A stretch of 64,000 nucleotides of DNA, taken from positions 870,501 to 934,500 of the forward strand of contig CM053331.1 of NCBI GenBank assembly GCA_028583605.1, in the 5' to 3' direction. The position numbers were made by a program, and so were the translations under genes. The notes below the pieces were generated by a model. The model saw only the letters and a program-made list of their open reading frames with translations, did not search any database and had not been told where the DNA came from. Positions within the stretch are counted from its first letter, which is position 1; each line of letters opens with the position of its first letter. The stretch is from Dastarcus helophoroides. Its lineage: Eukaryota > Arthropoda > Insecta > Coleoptera > Bothrideridae. Positions 21,903 through 33,605 of this stretch are shown in pieces.

Positions 21903-21950
21903 GAGTCAGATCTAACGCGTTTCGATAGCCAAGCTATCAACTTCAGAGTG
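21903..21950. mobile_element. Inverted-repeat element, copy 3 (fragment)
   Basis: TCTAACGCGTTTCGATAGCC followed by AAGCTATCAACTTCAGAG matches the subterminal palindrome of the other copies. The outer arm is missing. Confidence 0.65.
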
Positions 21951-22034
21951 ATTTTTTACGTAAATCGTATAGGCACTAAATTGAAAAAAAAAATCGTGCG
22001 TGGGTTAATAGATATTCTGTATCTTAAAAAAAAA

Positions 22035-22195
22035 GAAATGCTTGTCTTTTTTCCTTTACTCGTCTTTTTCCTTTACACGTTTTTTTCCTTTACACGTTTT
22101 TTTCCTTTACACGTTTTTTTCCTTTACTCGTTTTTTTTCTTTGTTCGTCTTTTTTCCTTTGTTCGTCTTTTTTCCTTTACTCGTTCTTTTTATGG
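22035..22195. repeat. 16-17-bp TTTCCTTTACACG tandem repeat
   Basis: About nine units of a T-run followed by CCTTTACACG, CCTTTACTCG or CTTTGTTCG. It sits about 90 bp from an element fragment. Confidence 0.85.
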
Positions 22196-22940
22196 TCTTC
22201 AGTTCAGCGAGGTCTTAGCAGAGAAAATAGTTTGAAATAATTTGCATTTCATTATATTAAACCACATCTTCGGCTAATAGCCGCGACTAAATGACTACGT
22301 TATTGCTTTTTCTAATAAAGAGAGTCGAGTTTTCGCTCCGTCATGCTAATACGAGTGGATTGTATCCATCGCATGCGGGATAATTCGATGTAACTTCGGC
22401 GTTCGCAATTTCGCAATAATAAGAAATAAACGAAAGCCCGGCCCTGATTGGATCGTTATTTTCACATTACGCCGCTCCTCTCACATCTCTACGCCTGTTA
22501 CCCACAAGATGCCGCCGCTTTATGATGTCTCAATCAACTCTCTCAGGCACGATGCACATAACGCAACCAATCAAAAATTCAAAAAATCATCCTTTATTAT
22601 GTAAGGCCATTACTTTGCACTCGGGATATCAATAACGCCGGGGTATGTGTACAATTTGATCTGGAACCACGGCCGGCGCTATAAATCACCCACAGAAACC
22701 ATAAATTGGATCATAAATCAAAGAAGATCAATTTATTTATCGTTAAGGGCGATCTGAGCGTCGGGTACGTTACAAAAATTGTACAAACTACGCTAACCAG
22801 AGACAAGAAGGTTTACAACAGCAAATACGTAGTAGATAAGCTAAGAGGGTTCGTCGCCTAAAGTGAAACGTCAAATAACGAATTAACGATTATTTTCGTT
22901 TTTAATATTGTAGATTTAAACTCGAAATTTTAATTAATTG
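22196..22940. other. Single-copy non-coding DNA
   Basis: Balanced-composition sequence without recognised gene, RNA or repeat. Confidence 0.45.
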
Positions 22941-23275
22941 TTGTTCAAAAATTGTCCCCTGAAACACAGAAAGTTTAAAAAAAACACAAGGTTGCTCTGA
23001 CGCGTTTGGATAATCAAGCTATCATCTTCAGAGATTTGTATTTCAATTTTTAAACTTAGTAATTTATAGTATTAATTTTTTTCACATAAAAATCTTAAAG
23101 CAAAAGGATAGATGGATCAAATTTGCCTTTTAAATTATTTCATTTAGATGCAGATTTTCAGAGGTAGCACTAGTTTACGCAATGCAGTAATTGCGTGACA
23201 GTTTAGAGAGATACTAATCGAAACGCGTTAGTTGTGTTTTTTAATCTTTCTTTCTTGGTTTCAGGGGAGACGAGA
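22941..23275. mobile_element. Inverted-repeat element, copy 4 (longest interior)
   Basis: Left end has TTGTCCCCTGAAACACAGAA and GTTGCTCTGACGCGTTTGG; right end has TCGAAACGCGTTAGTTGTG and CTTTCTTGGTTTCAGGGGA. These are roughly 55-bp inverted ends. The interior carries CCTTTTAAATTATTTCATTT and GAGGTAGCACTAGTTTACGC, in reverse orientation to the same interior at 4.4 and 29.7 kb. It has no open reading frame, so it is a non-autonomous element. Confidence 0.82.
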
Positions 23276-24510
23276 CTGAATGAACCTAAACGAGATTGGA
23301 CGAGACCGGACGTCGTTCTGCCAATTATTCGAAAGAATTTTCCATCTGACGTGGCTCGCGAATGGATGATAATTTCGCACAGTTGCATTTGACAGCAATC
23401 GTGTATTCACGAATCATCCTACCCTACAATTAGTCATAGAATTACTCATATTACGACCTCATTTCATTCCAATAGATCTATGCGGTCATCGCGTTTTACT
23501 CAGTAGATGAGCCTCGAGGGTTCCCAACCTAAAGATATAAATGTACGTTTTTACGTTGACTTTGACTGATCAATGCTTTTACGATTTCATTTTGAGTTGA
23601 TTCGATTCCAAAGTTCGATCTATGCGACCATCAAGTCAGTAGATAAGCTGCGAGAGTTCCCAACCTAAAGAGATAACGTAGCTGCCACTTAGTCTGGGGC
23701 CTTATTTAAAGTTATACCTTCGGTTATAAAGTCGATCCCCTGTTCCGTAACGGATTGGAGCAGCGGCGCCCGTGACTTAGACAAATAAGTCGATTTATCA
23801 TCGCCTTGTTACTTGTCGTTTCTTCGGAAAAATTACGAAACGCTTATGGCAAATGAGCGAATATTTGCGAATGTTCGAGCGGAGAGTTATGCTCGGAATT
23901 TTCGGTACGGCCGTGAACGTTCCGCCGTCTATCCTATCGGCGGTAAAAATGCCTGCGATTCGCTTCTTCTTTTCCAACAACTGCCATAAAACAGCGGACG
24001 GGGGCAGTGCGTACAATGGTAATTAAAATTGTTCGTCGTCGATCGCGACAGAGTCTTCTATTGTTTCGGGGAATTTCGCGAAATTATTGCTTTACGAGGA
24101 GAATTCTTCGCATTTTAGGGTGTTAAAATCGTGCAGATATTCCGTTAAAGGGAGCGTTGGGAAAAACTCGCTTCGTTTTCTAATGAGTGTTCTGGTTGAG
24201 AGAGAATATTTATCGCCGCGCGAATTTTAATCCTTTTTCTTTTTTGGTAGTCGGCGCAGTGACGATAAAATATAAGCGAACAGTTCTCGCATGACATGTC
24301 AATGGTCGAGAACTGATTTAGAGGCTTTCGGATCTAAGGAACTACTTTGGAAGTACGGTTATGTTGCGAGGTGACTAACGATGAAGAAGCTTCATTTCTC
24401 TTTTGCGCGCTGGTAATAGCGAATCTCTAAGCCAAAGACATTTCTATAGCGATATAACAAGCGTATGTATAAACCCATCTAGTGTGTTGCTTTGTAATTT
24501 TTTGGAATAT
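23276..24510. other. Single-copy non-coding DNA
   Basis: Balanced composition. GATCTATGCGGTCATC (23.47 kb) and GATCTATGCGACCATC (23.62 kb) mark a diverged local duplication, with AGTAGATGAGC.. and AGTAGATAAGC.. then GAGGGTTCCCAACCTAAAGA nearby. No gene is recognised. Confidence 0.5.
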
Positions 24511-24514
24511 TTAC

Positions 24515-24765
24515 GTTTTTTCTTTTTTTTTCTTTTTTCTTTTTTTCTTTTTTTCTTTTTTCTTTTTCTTCTTTTTTTTCTTTTTTCTTTTTCATTTCTT
24601 TTTCTTCTTTCTTTTCTTTTTTCTTTTTCATTTCTTTTTCTTCTTTCTTTTCTTTTTTCTTTTTCATTTCTTTTTCTTCTTTCTTTTCTTTTTTCTTTTT
24701 CATTTCTTTTTCTTCTTTCTTTTCTTTTCTTTTCTTTTTTTTATTTTTTTACTTTTCTTTCCGAA
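24515..24765. repeat. 36-bp polypyrimidine tandem repeat
   Basis: Pure C/T sequence apart from a CATTTC marker at 24593, 24629, 24665 and 24701, giving an exact 36-bp period. It abuts the inner side of the next element arm. Confidence 0.92.
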
Positions 24766-24860
24766 GATGATAGCTTGGCTATCGAAACACATTAGCCAGT
24801 AACCTCTGTTGTGTTTTTTAATCTTTCTTGGTTTCAGGGGATTTGTATTTCAATTGCCGA
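24766..24860. mobile_element. Inverted-repeat element, copy 5 (right arm only)
   Basis: GAAGATGATAGCTTGGCTAT, then CGAAACACATTAGCC, then TAATCTTTCTTGGTTTCAGG and GATTTGTATTTCAATTG. The left arm is missing and its place is taken by the polypyrimidine repeat. Confidence 0.82.
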
Positions 24861-25100
24861 GTTTTTTGAAAAGTTAAAATTCTTTTATTATTTTATGGCA
24901 GAATTACGACTTCTTTTTCCGGAATTTTCTCTTTTTCTCAATGACGTTTTTCAAAATTGTTACTTTTTTAAAACGTGTCAACTTCCGAAAGGTTGGATCT
25001 TTTCGAAAGTTTCGACCTTTTTTGTAATTTTAGGAATTTTAATTTGTTCGAAAAATTTCATTTTTTTTTTCGAAAATCTCAACTTTATTGATAATTTTGA
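24861..25100. other. AT-rich non-coding DNA
   Basis: T-rich sequence that grades into the 177-bp repeat. ACTTTTTTAAAACGTGTC at about 24962 is a diverged start of that family. Confidence 0.5.
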
Positions 25101-25830
25101 TTTTTTTTTTCAAATTTTCGATTGTTTTTTTTAATTCCTGACTTTTTTTTTATCGATCTTTTGGCAAATATCTATTTTTTCAAACCTTCTTTGAAACGTG
25201 TTACTTTTTTTAAAAAGTGTTCGTTTTTTTTTGAAAATTTTAAATGTTTGCATTACACTTTCGAAATTTTTCAATATTTCGACATATTTTTAAATTTTTG
25301 ATTGTTTTTTTTAAATCTCAAATTTTTTCGTCGATTTTTTGGCAAATTTCTATTTTGTCAAACCTTTATTAAAACGTGTTACTTTTTTTTAAAAGTGTTC
25401 GTTTTTTTTTGAAAATTTTTAATGTTTGCATTACACTTTCGAAATTTTTCAAAATTTTGACCAATTTTCAAATTTTCGATTTTTTTTTTAAATCCTAATT
25501 TTTTTCATCGATCTCTTGGCAAATTTCTATTTTTTCAAACCTTCTTTGAAACGTGTTACTTTTTTTTAAAAGTGTTCGTTTTTTTTTGAAAATTTTAAAT
25601 GTTTGCCTTGAACTTTCGAAATTTTTTAAAATTTTGACATATTTTCGAATTTTCCATTGTTTTTTTTTAATTCCCGACTTTTTTTATCGATTTTTTGGCA
25701 AATTTCAATTTTTTCAAACCTTCTTTGAAACATGTTACTTTTATTTAAAGTCCTCGTTTTTTTTTAATTTTGAATGTTTGCATTAAATTTTCTAAATTTT
25801 TCAAAATTTTAACACATTTTCAAATTTTTG
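25101..25830. repeat. ~177-bp tandem repeat, about four copies
   Basis: The marker GTGTTACTTTTTTTTAAAAG and variants occurs at about 25198, 25375, 25551 and 25731. Between markers, GTTCGTTTTTTTTTGAAAAT, TTTGCATTACACTTTCGAAA, TTTTTTGGCAAATTTCTATT and CAAACCTTCTTTGAAAC recur in order. Period about 176-180 bp. Confidence 0.9.
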
Positions 25831-27150
25831 CACCTATTTCCAAAACTTCAACTTAAAAGTCCTTTAAATGTGTTAAGCATTCTTTAAAATTTATCTATTT
25901 TTCCAAAATTTGACTTTCCGAAAAGTTTTTTTTTCAAAATATATTTTAAAACATTTTTATAATTTCGAATATTTTTAAAAACTCCCCTATCTTTTAATAT
26001 TTTGATTTTTTAAATTCAAATAAAATTTTTTGAGAATTTTGACCCATTTATTTTTAAATTTTAACTATTTAAAGATTTCCACATTTCTCAAAATTTTTCT
26101 TTACAATTTCTACGTTATTTCAACTTGTTTTTGTTTGGAAAATTGGGCTTTTTTTTGAAAATAGCGAAATTTTTTGAGAATTGCGAAATTTTTTAACAAT
26201 TGCGAATTTTTTAAGAATTGCGACATTTATTAAAAATTGCGACATTCTTTAAAAATGGCGAAATTTTTTAAAAATTGCGTCATTTTTTAAAAATTACGAA
26301 TCTTTTGAAAATTCATCTGTTTTTGAAAATGTTGCAAAGTTTTCTGTTTTTTGTTTTTTAAAAATTTAGATTTTCTAAATTACACGTGTTTTTTAAGACT
26401 GCATTTTCCGGGAAATTATAATTTTTTTTTCAAAATTTTACTTTTGTTGACATTTTTGACTGTTTCAATACTTCGACTTTTTTAAAAATTAGATACGAAT
26501 TTTTTCTAAGATCTCCATAATTTTGACAATTTGATTTTTTGAAAATGTCTACTTTTTATGAAAATTTCTCCATTTTTCAAAATCTTTAAGTTTTTTTCAA
26601 GTATTCGGATTCATTTACCATTTTAATTAACGTTTTTTGAACATTTTGATTAAAAAATTTTGACTTTTCAAAAAAATTTAAAATTCTTTAATTTTCAAAA
26701 AATAATTTCAAAAAATTGAAAATTTTTTGAACACTTCGCATTATTTTTTAAATTTTCTAAAATAGGCACTTGAGAAAAATGTCGAAATTTTCAAAGAAAA
26801 TCTGATTAAAAAAAACCAAAATTTAAAGGGTGAAAACTTTCAAAAAAAAGTAAACATTTTAAAAAATGATCCTTTTTTGAAAATTTTTTTAAATGGATCG
26901 TGCTATTTAAAAAAATCAAAATCTCGAAAAAAAATCGATTTTTTAAGAATTAGTTAAAATGTTCAAGTTTTAAATATAAATAAATCATTCAAAAATATTC
27001 CAAATTTGAAAAAAAGTGGAAATTTAAAAAAAAAGTCGAAATTTTAAGGAAAGTGGAAATTCTCCAAACAGTGAAAATTTCAACATTTTTTTTAATTCGA
27101 CATTTTTTAAAAATATCGATTTTTACGTAAACTTTGACCTCTTAAAATAG
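25831..27150. other. AT-rich DNA with short internal repeats
   Basis: Mainly TTTTGAAAATTT-like words. 26160-26300 has six to seven roughly 22-bp units containing AATTGCGA. No gene is seen. 26776-26840 matches the reverse complement of 31240-31295. Confidence 0.55.
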
Positions 27151-27292
27151 TAGTTTGTATCTTGTATCTTGTATCTTGTATCTTGTATCTTGTATCTTGT
27201 ATCTTATACCTTGTATCTTGTGTCTTGTGTCTTCTGTCTTGTGTCTTGTGTCTTGTGTCTTGTGTCCTATGTCCTATGTCCTATGTCCAGTA
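27151..27292. repeat. TTGTATC heptamer array
   Basis: Seven-base TTGTATC units shifting to TTGTGTC and then CTATGTC. Short first block of the heptamer cluster. Confidence 0.93.
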
Positions 27293-28030
27293 TTTGTATT
27301 TTGTATTTTGTATTTTGTATTTTGTATTTTGTATTTTGTATTTTGTATTTTGTATTTTGTATTTTGTATTTTGTATTTTGTATTTTGTATTTTGTATTTT
27401 GTATTTTTATTTTGTATTTTGTATTTTGTATTTTGTATTTTGTATTTTGTATTTTGTATTTTGTATTTTGTATTTTGTATTTTGTATTTTGTATTTTGTA
27501 TTTTGTATTTTGTATTTTGTATTTTGTATTTTGTATTTTGTATTTTGTATTTTGTATTTTGTATTTTGTATTTTGTATTTTGTATTTTGTATTTTGTATT
27601 TTGTATTTTGTATTTTGTATTTTGTATTTTGTATTTTGTATTTTGTATTTTGTATTTTGTATTTTGTATTTTGTATTTTGTATTTTGTATTTTGTATTTT
27701 GTATTTTGTATTTTGTATTTTGTATTTTGTATTTTGTATTTTGTATTTTGTATTTTGTATTTTGTATTTTGTATTTTGTATTTTGTATTTTGTATTTTGT
27801 ATTTTGTATTTTGTATTTTGTATTTTGTATTTTGTATTTTGTATTTTGTATTTTGTATTTGTATTTTGTATTTTGTATTTTGTATTTTGTATTTTGTATT
27901 TTGTATTTTGTATTTTGTATTTTGTATTTTGTATTTTGTATTTTGTATTTTGTATTTTGTATTTTGTATTTTGTATTTTGTATTTTGTATTTTGTATTTT
28001 GTATTTTGTATTTTGTATTTTGTATTTGTA
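27293..28030. repeat. TTTTGTA heptamer array
   Basis: About 100 almost perfect 7-bp TTTTGTA units, with single deletions near 27403 and 27861. All three plus frames are open only because the unit has no stops. Confidence 0.97.
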
Positions 28031-28705
28031 TTTGTATGTTTGTATGTTTGTATGTTTGTATGTTTGTATGTTTGTATGTTTGTATGTTTGTATGTTTGTA
28101 TGTTTGTATGTTTGTATGTTTGTATGTTTGTATGTTTGTATGTTTGTATGTTTGTATGTTTGTATGTTTGTATGTTTGTATGTTTGTATGTTTGTATGTT
28201 TGTATGTTTGTATGTTTGTATGTTTGTATGTTTGTATGTTTGTATGTTTGTATGTTTGTATGTTTGTATGTTTGTATGTTTGTATGTTTGTATGTTTGTA
28301 TGTTTGTATGTTTGTATGTTTGTATGTTTGTATGTTTGTATGTTTGTATGTTTGTATGTTTGTATGTTTGTATGTTTGTATGTTTGTATGTTTGTATGTT
28401 TGTATGTTTGTATGTTTGTATGTTTGTATGTTTGTATGTTTGTATGTTTGTATGTTTGTATGTTTGTATGTTTGTATGTTGTATGTTGTATGTTTGTATG
28501 TTTGTATGTTTGTATGTTTGTATTTTTGTATGTTTGTATGTTTGTATGTTTTTATGTTTTTACGTTTTTATGTGTTTATGTTTTTATGTTTTTATGTTTT
28601 TATGTTTGTATGTTTGTATGTTTGTATGTTTGTATGTTTGTATGTTTGTATGTTTTTATGTTTTTATGTTTTTATGTTTTTATGTTTTTATGTTTGTATG
28701 TTGGA
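28031..28705. repeat. TTTGTATG octamer array
   Basis: About 60 near-perfect 8-bp TATGTTTG units. Two short units lie at about 28479-28490, then a TTTTTATG-type block follows at 28545-28700. Confidence 0.97.
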
Positions 28706-29310
28706 ATAAAGAAACACCAAAAAATTACAACACACTCTCTATGTATAATTTTTCGATTTACATGACACTTTTGAAGTGTTCAAAGTTTGGAACAATTAAT
28801 CTCGAAATATTGTATCATCAGGCGTAACAAGTTGGTAGAAGCCTGATCTGGCCGAGCGCAAAATTGACGTAATATTCGATCGGTTAACCGAGGCGGTGGG
28901 TCTCACGGTCGATATTCCTTTTGTTACCTACCACAGGATCGATATTTCATGCGATCTTGTGTTACAAGATTCGGAACATTCGATTTTCAGTAGGAGTGAA
29001 TCGGACCTGCAAACGTACGCATGTGTAACGGCGTGATAATTATATTTTTAATCGTCTTGTTGATTGGCGTGTCGCAATCGGGGGCCCTAATGTACGTGCT
29101 CTTTCGATTGGCATGGTCGTTTCTTGGGAAGCGTGTGGGACGAGGCGATAACAATTTTTTTAGCCACTTGTTCAATTAAAAACATTTAATAGACATAATG
29201 TCGCATTCAGACACATGAAATTTGCCAAAAATATGAATAAAGGATGAACAGTCAGCCAAAAGCGAGTAGGACTGGCAAAATTAGGGTTTCCCGTATCAAT
29301 TACCACAGTG
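28706..29310. other. Single-copy non-coding DNA
   Basis: Balanced composition at 28.83-29.16 kb compared with its surroundings. A 62-codon minus-strand frame (29175-28987) shows no recognisable motif. No RNA gene fold was identified. Confidence 0.45.
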
Positions 29311-29311
29311 A

Positions 29312-29492
29312 CCAGTCTTTTTTTTTGGTAAAACGGACTGGTCCTTGGTTATCTTCAAAAACTGAAATACAAATCTTGTCCCCTGAAACCAAGAAAGATT
29401 AAAAAATGCAACAAAGGTTGTTCTAACGCGTTTCATCAGTATCTGTCTGAAGATGATAGCTTGGCTGTCAGAAGACAAGATTTGTATTTAAG
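29312..29492. mobile_element. Inverted-repeat element, copy 6
   Basis: Starts with TTTTGGTAAAACGGACTGG, CCTTGGTTATCTTC and the usual ACTGAAATACAAATCTTGTC. GAAGATGATAGCTTGGCTGT is followed directly by AGAAGACAAGATTTGTATTT. The right arm is therefore shortened by an internal deletion. Confidence 0.82.
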
Positions 29493-29690
29493 CTAGTGAA
29501 CAGTCTATAAACCAAATTGAATCATTTTTTACTTATGCATGAATTTGAAATTTTATCTAATTTTCTTGTGTTATAATTGAAAAATAAAAAAGTTGTCTAT
29601 ATGCACACTTTTTTCTACAATCAATCCAAATATTTGTGTTAATAATGCCTCAAGTAAAAAGCACTCATTCGCAATAAGCTAATGACTAAC
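29493..29690. other. Short AT-rich interval
   Basis: No gene or repeat seen between element copies 6 and 7. Confidence 0.4.
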
Positions 29691-29694
29691 ACAA

Positions 29695-30205
29695 ATTGCG
29701 ACATCTCCTCGTATCTCATTAAACAGTTACGTAATTACTGCATTGCGTGAACTAGTGCTACCTCTGAAAATATGTATCTAAATGATATAATGTAAAAGGA
29801 AAATTTGATCCGTCTATCATTTTGCTTCAAGATTTTTATTTAAAAATTGAAATACAAATCTCGTCCTCTGAAACCAAGGAAAATTAAAAAACACAACAAA
29901 AGTTGCTCTATCTATCTAGCTATTATCTTCAGAGAGATACTCGGTATCTCTGAAGAGAGATACTGAGTATCTAAATATCTACTAAGTATCTCTCTGAAGC
30001 TATTATTTTCAGAGAGATACTCGGTATCTCTGAAGAGAGATACTGAGTATCTAAGTATCTACTAAGTATCTCTCTGAAGATGATAGCTTGGCTATCGAAA
30101 CGCGTTAGAGCAACCATTGTTGTGTTTTTAATTTTTTTGATTTTAAGAGTCAAAATTTGTATTTTAATTTTTGTAACCAAGGACTAGTCCGTTTCACCAA
30201 AATGA
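29695..30205. mobile_element. Inverted-repeat element, copy 7 (composite)
   Basis: 29700-29842 matches the interior of copies 1 and 4 (ACTGCATTGCGTGAACTAG, GTGCTACCTCTGAAAATATG, GATCCGTCTATCATTTTGCT). It is followed by a full element from ATTGAAATACAAATCTCGTC (29849) to GTATTTTAATTTTTGTAACC, then AAGGACTAGTCCGTTTCACC. The interior carries a direct duplication of about 75 bp around CAGAGAGATACTCGGTATCT, at 29931 and 30011. Confidence 0.82.
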
Positions 30206-31150
30206 AATTTCTACTTTTTTATGTTATTTGGAATTTTTTGGAAATTTTTGCCACCCGAAATTTTTATGCTTTTTTCTTGAGAATTTCGACTAGGTTGAAA
30301 ACTAAAACTTTTAAAAACCTTAGTTATTTTTAAATTTCAATTTTTCTTGAAAACATCAACTTTGAAAATTTCGACTTTTGCTTTCGATTTTTTTTTAAAT
30401 TTCGACTCAATAAGTTTGAATTGGAAAAATACCATTTTTTCTTAATTTCGACTTTTTCGGTTTTTTAAATACGACTGTTTTTTTTTCAATCTGGACTTTT
30501 TTAATTTCGGCTTTTTAAAAATCTCGACGTTTTTCAAAAAATTCAAATTCGAAAATTTCGAATTTGTTCGAAATTTCGACACTTCGAATTTCGAACTTTT
30601 TCCAAAAATTATGACTTCGTATCAAATTATCGCCTTTTTTCAAAAATTTCTGCTTTATTAATTTTTTTTCTGTCCGAAATTTTCGAATTTTTAACCATTT
30701 CGATGTTTTTTTATAAAAATTATATATTTTAACATTTTCGACTTTTTTTTCAAAATTCAATTTATTTCTAAAGTTTGACTTTGTTAAAAATTTAAGTTTA
30801 CTTAAAATTTTAAAAAAATATATTTTGTTTTTATTTTGAAAGTTTCTATCCTTTAACAGTTTCAATGGTTCTTTTGAAAATTTTTTATCAAAACTAATTC
30901 ATTAAAAATTGTCAATTTGTCTTAAAAATCACCTTAAAAACTCTAATTTTCGTGTAAACTTCGATTTTCTACCAAACTTGTCGAGTTTTTTTAATATTTT
31001 CATTATTTAAAAAAAATTGAAAAAGAAAATTTAAAAAAGAAATGTAGAGAAATTTCAACTTTGTATGAAACTTTACCAAAATAATCACACAGAATCGAAT
31101 TTTTTTTGAAAATTTCGTCTTTTTTCAGTCCTAGATTTTGACAATTTCGA
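30206..31150. other. AT-rich non-coding DNA
   Basis: Words such as AATTTCGAC and TTTTTGAAAATTT repeat loosely. No stable period and no gene. Confidence 0.5.
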
Positions 31151-31240
31151 AAAATACAAAATACCAAATACAAGATGCATGATACATGATACAATATACA
31201 AGATACAAAATACAAGATACAACATACAATGTACGTTTCT
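31151..31240. repeat. Short ACAAGAT heptamer array
   Basis: Heptamers ACAAGAT/ACAAAAT, the reverse complement of the units at 27151-27292. Confidence 0.85.
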
Positions 31241-31299
31241 CCTTTAAAATTTTGTTTTTCTAAATCAGATTTTCTTTTAAAACTTCGACATTTTTATGT

Positions 31300-31690
31300 A
31301 AATACGAAATACAGAATTCAAAATAAAAAATACAAAATAAAAAATACGAAATACTAAATACGAAATACGAAATATGAAATACGAAATACGAAATACGAAA
31401 TACGAAATACGAAATACGAAATACGAAATACGAAATACGAAATACGAAATACGAAATACGAAACACGAAATACGAAATACGAAATACGAAATACGAAATA
31501 CGAAATACGAAATACGAAATACGAAATACGAAATACGAAATACGAAATACGAAATACGAAATACGAAATACGAAATACAAAATACGAAATACGAAATACG
31601 AAATACAAACAAAATACAACAAAATTAAACAAAATACAAAATACAACAAAATACAAAATACAACAAATACAAAATACAACAAAATACAAA
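31300..31690. repeat. AAATACG heptamer array
   Basis: About 35 near-perfect AAATACG units at 31345-31610, flanked by AAAATAC and ACAAAATACAAC variants. The same unit in the other orientation makes the array at 35.0-36.95 kb. Confidence 0.96.
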
Positions 31691-31699
31691 ATGCAAAAC

Positions 31700-32280
31700 C
31701 TAACATACAAACATAAAAACACACAAACACACAAACATACAAACATACAAACATACAAACATACAAACATACAAACATACAAACATACAAACATACAAAC
31801 ATACAAACATACAAACATACAAACATACAAACATACAAACATACAAACATACAAACATACAACATACAAACATACAAACATACAAACATACAAACATACA
31901 AACATACAAACATACAAACATACAAACATACAAACATACAAACATACAAACATACAAACATACAAACATACAAACATACAAACATACAAACATACAAACA
32001 TACAAACATACAAACATACAAACATACAAACATACAAACATACAAACATACAAACATACAAACATACAAACATACAAACATACAAACATACAAACATACA
32101 AACATACAAACATACAAACATACAAACATACAAACATACAAACATACAAACATACAAACATACAAACATACAAACATACAAACATACAAACATACAAACA
32201 TACAAACATACAAACATACAAACATACAAACATACAAACATACAAACATACAAACATACAGACGTACAAACCTACCAACC
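31700..32280. repeat. CATACAAA octamer array
   Basis: About 70 near-perfect CATACAAA units, the reverse complement of the TTTGTATG array at 28.03-28.55 kb. One 7-bp unit is at about 31861. Confidence 0.97.
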
Positions 32281-32475
32281 TACAAAGCTACAAACCTAGA
32301 TACAAACAAGATACACGATACAAGATACAAGATACAAGATACAAGATACAAGATACAAGATACAAGATACAAGATACAAGGTACAAGGTACAAGGTACAA
32401 GATACAGGATACAAGATACAAGATACAAGATACAAGATACAAGATACAAGATACAAGATACAAGATACAAAATAC
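32281..32475. repeat. ACAAGAT heptamer array
   Basis: Heptamer units ATACAAG with a three-unit GTACAAG variant block at about 32380-32400. Confidence 0.95.
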
Positions 32476-33605
32476 AAGATTCAAGATTCAAGATTCAAGA
32501 TTCAAGATACAAGATACAAGATTCAAGATACAAGGTACAAGATTCAAGATTCAAGATTCAAGATTCAAGATTCAAGATTCAAGATTCAAGATTCAAGATT
32601 CAAGATTCAAGATTCAAGATTCAAGATTCAAGATTCAAGATTCAAGATTCAAGATTCAAGATTCAAGATTCAAGATTCAAGATTCAAGATTCAAGATTCA
32701 AGATTCAAGATTCAAGATTCAAGATTCAAGATTCAAGATTCAAGATTCAAGATTCAAGATTCAAGATTCAAGATTCAAGATTCAAGATTCAAGATTCAAG
32801 ATTCAAGATTCAAGATTCTAGATTCTAGATTCAAGATTCAAGATTCAAGATTCAAGATTCAAGATTCAAGATTCAAGATTCAAGATTCAAGATTCAAGAT
32901 TCAAGATTCAAGATTCAAGATTCAAGATTCAAGATTCAAGATTCAAGATTCAAGATTCAAGATTCAAGATTCAAGATTCAAGATTCAAGATTCAAGATTC
33001 AAGATTCAAGATTCAAGATTCAAGATTCAAGATTCAAGATTCCAGATTCCAGATTCCAGATTCAAGATTCAAGATTCAAGATTCAAGATTCAAGATTCAA
33101 GATTCAAGATTCAAGATTCAAGATTCAAGATTCAAGATTCAAGATTCTAGATTCAAGATTCAAGATTCAAGATTCAAGATTCAAGATTCAAGATTCAAGA
33201 TTCAAGATTCAAGATTCAAGATTCAAGATTCAAGATTCAAGATTCAAGATTCAAGATTCAAGATTCAAGATTCAAGATTCAAGATTCAAGATTCAAGATT
33301 CAAGATTCAAGATTCAAGATTCAAGATTCAAGATTCAAGATTCAAGATTCAAGATTCAAGATTCAAGATTCAAGATTCAAGATTCAAGATTCAAGATTCA
33401 AGATTCAAGATTCAAGATTCAAGATTCAAGATTCAAGATTCAAGATTCAAGATTCAAGATTCAAGATTCAAGATTCAAGATTCAAGATTCAAGATTCAAG
33501 ATTCAAGATTCAAGATTCAAGATTCAAGATTCAAGATTCAAGATTCAAGATTCAAGATTCAAGATTCAAGATTCAAGATTCAAGATTCAAGATTCAAGAT
33601 TCAAG
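32476..33605. repeat. ATTCAAG heptamer array
   Basis: About 160 units of ATTCAAG, very homogeneous. Rare variant blocks occur: ATTCTAG at 32815-32830 and 33145, and three ATTCCAG at 33039-33060. Confidence 0.97.

Noticed and set aside
27155..28827. 500-codon frames of CILYFVF and CMFVCLYV repeats
   Set aside because: Heptamer and octamer arrays give identical peptides in all frames. The same applies to 31260-32299 and 34994-37032.
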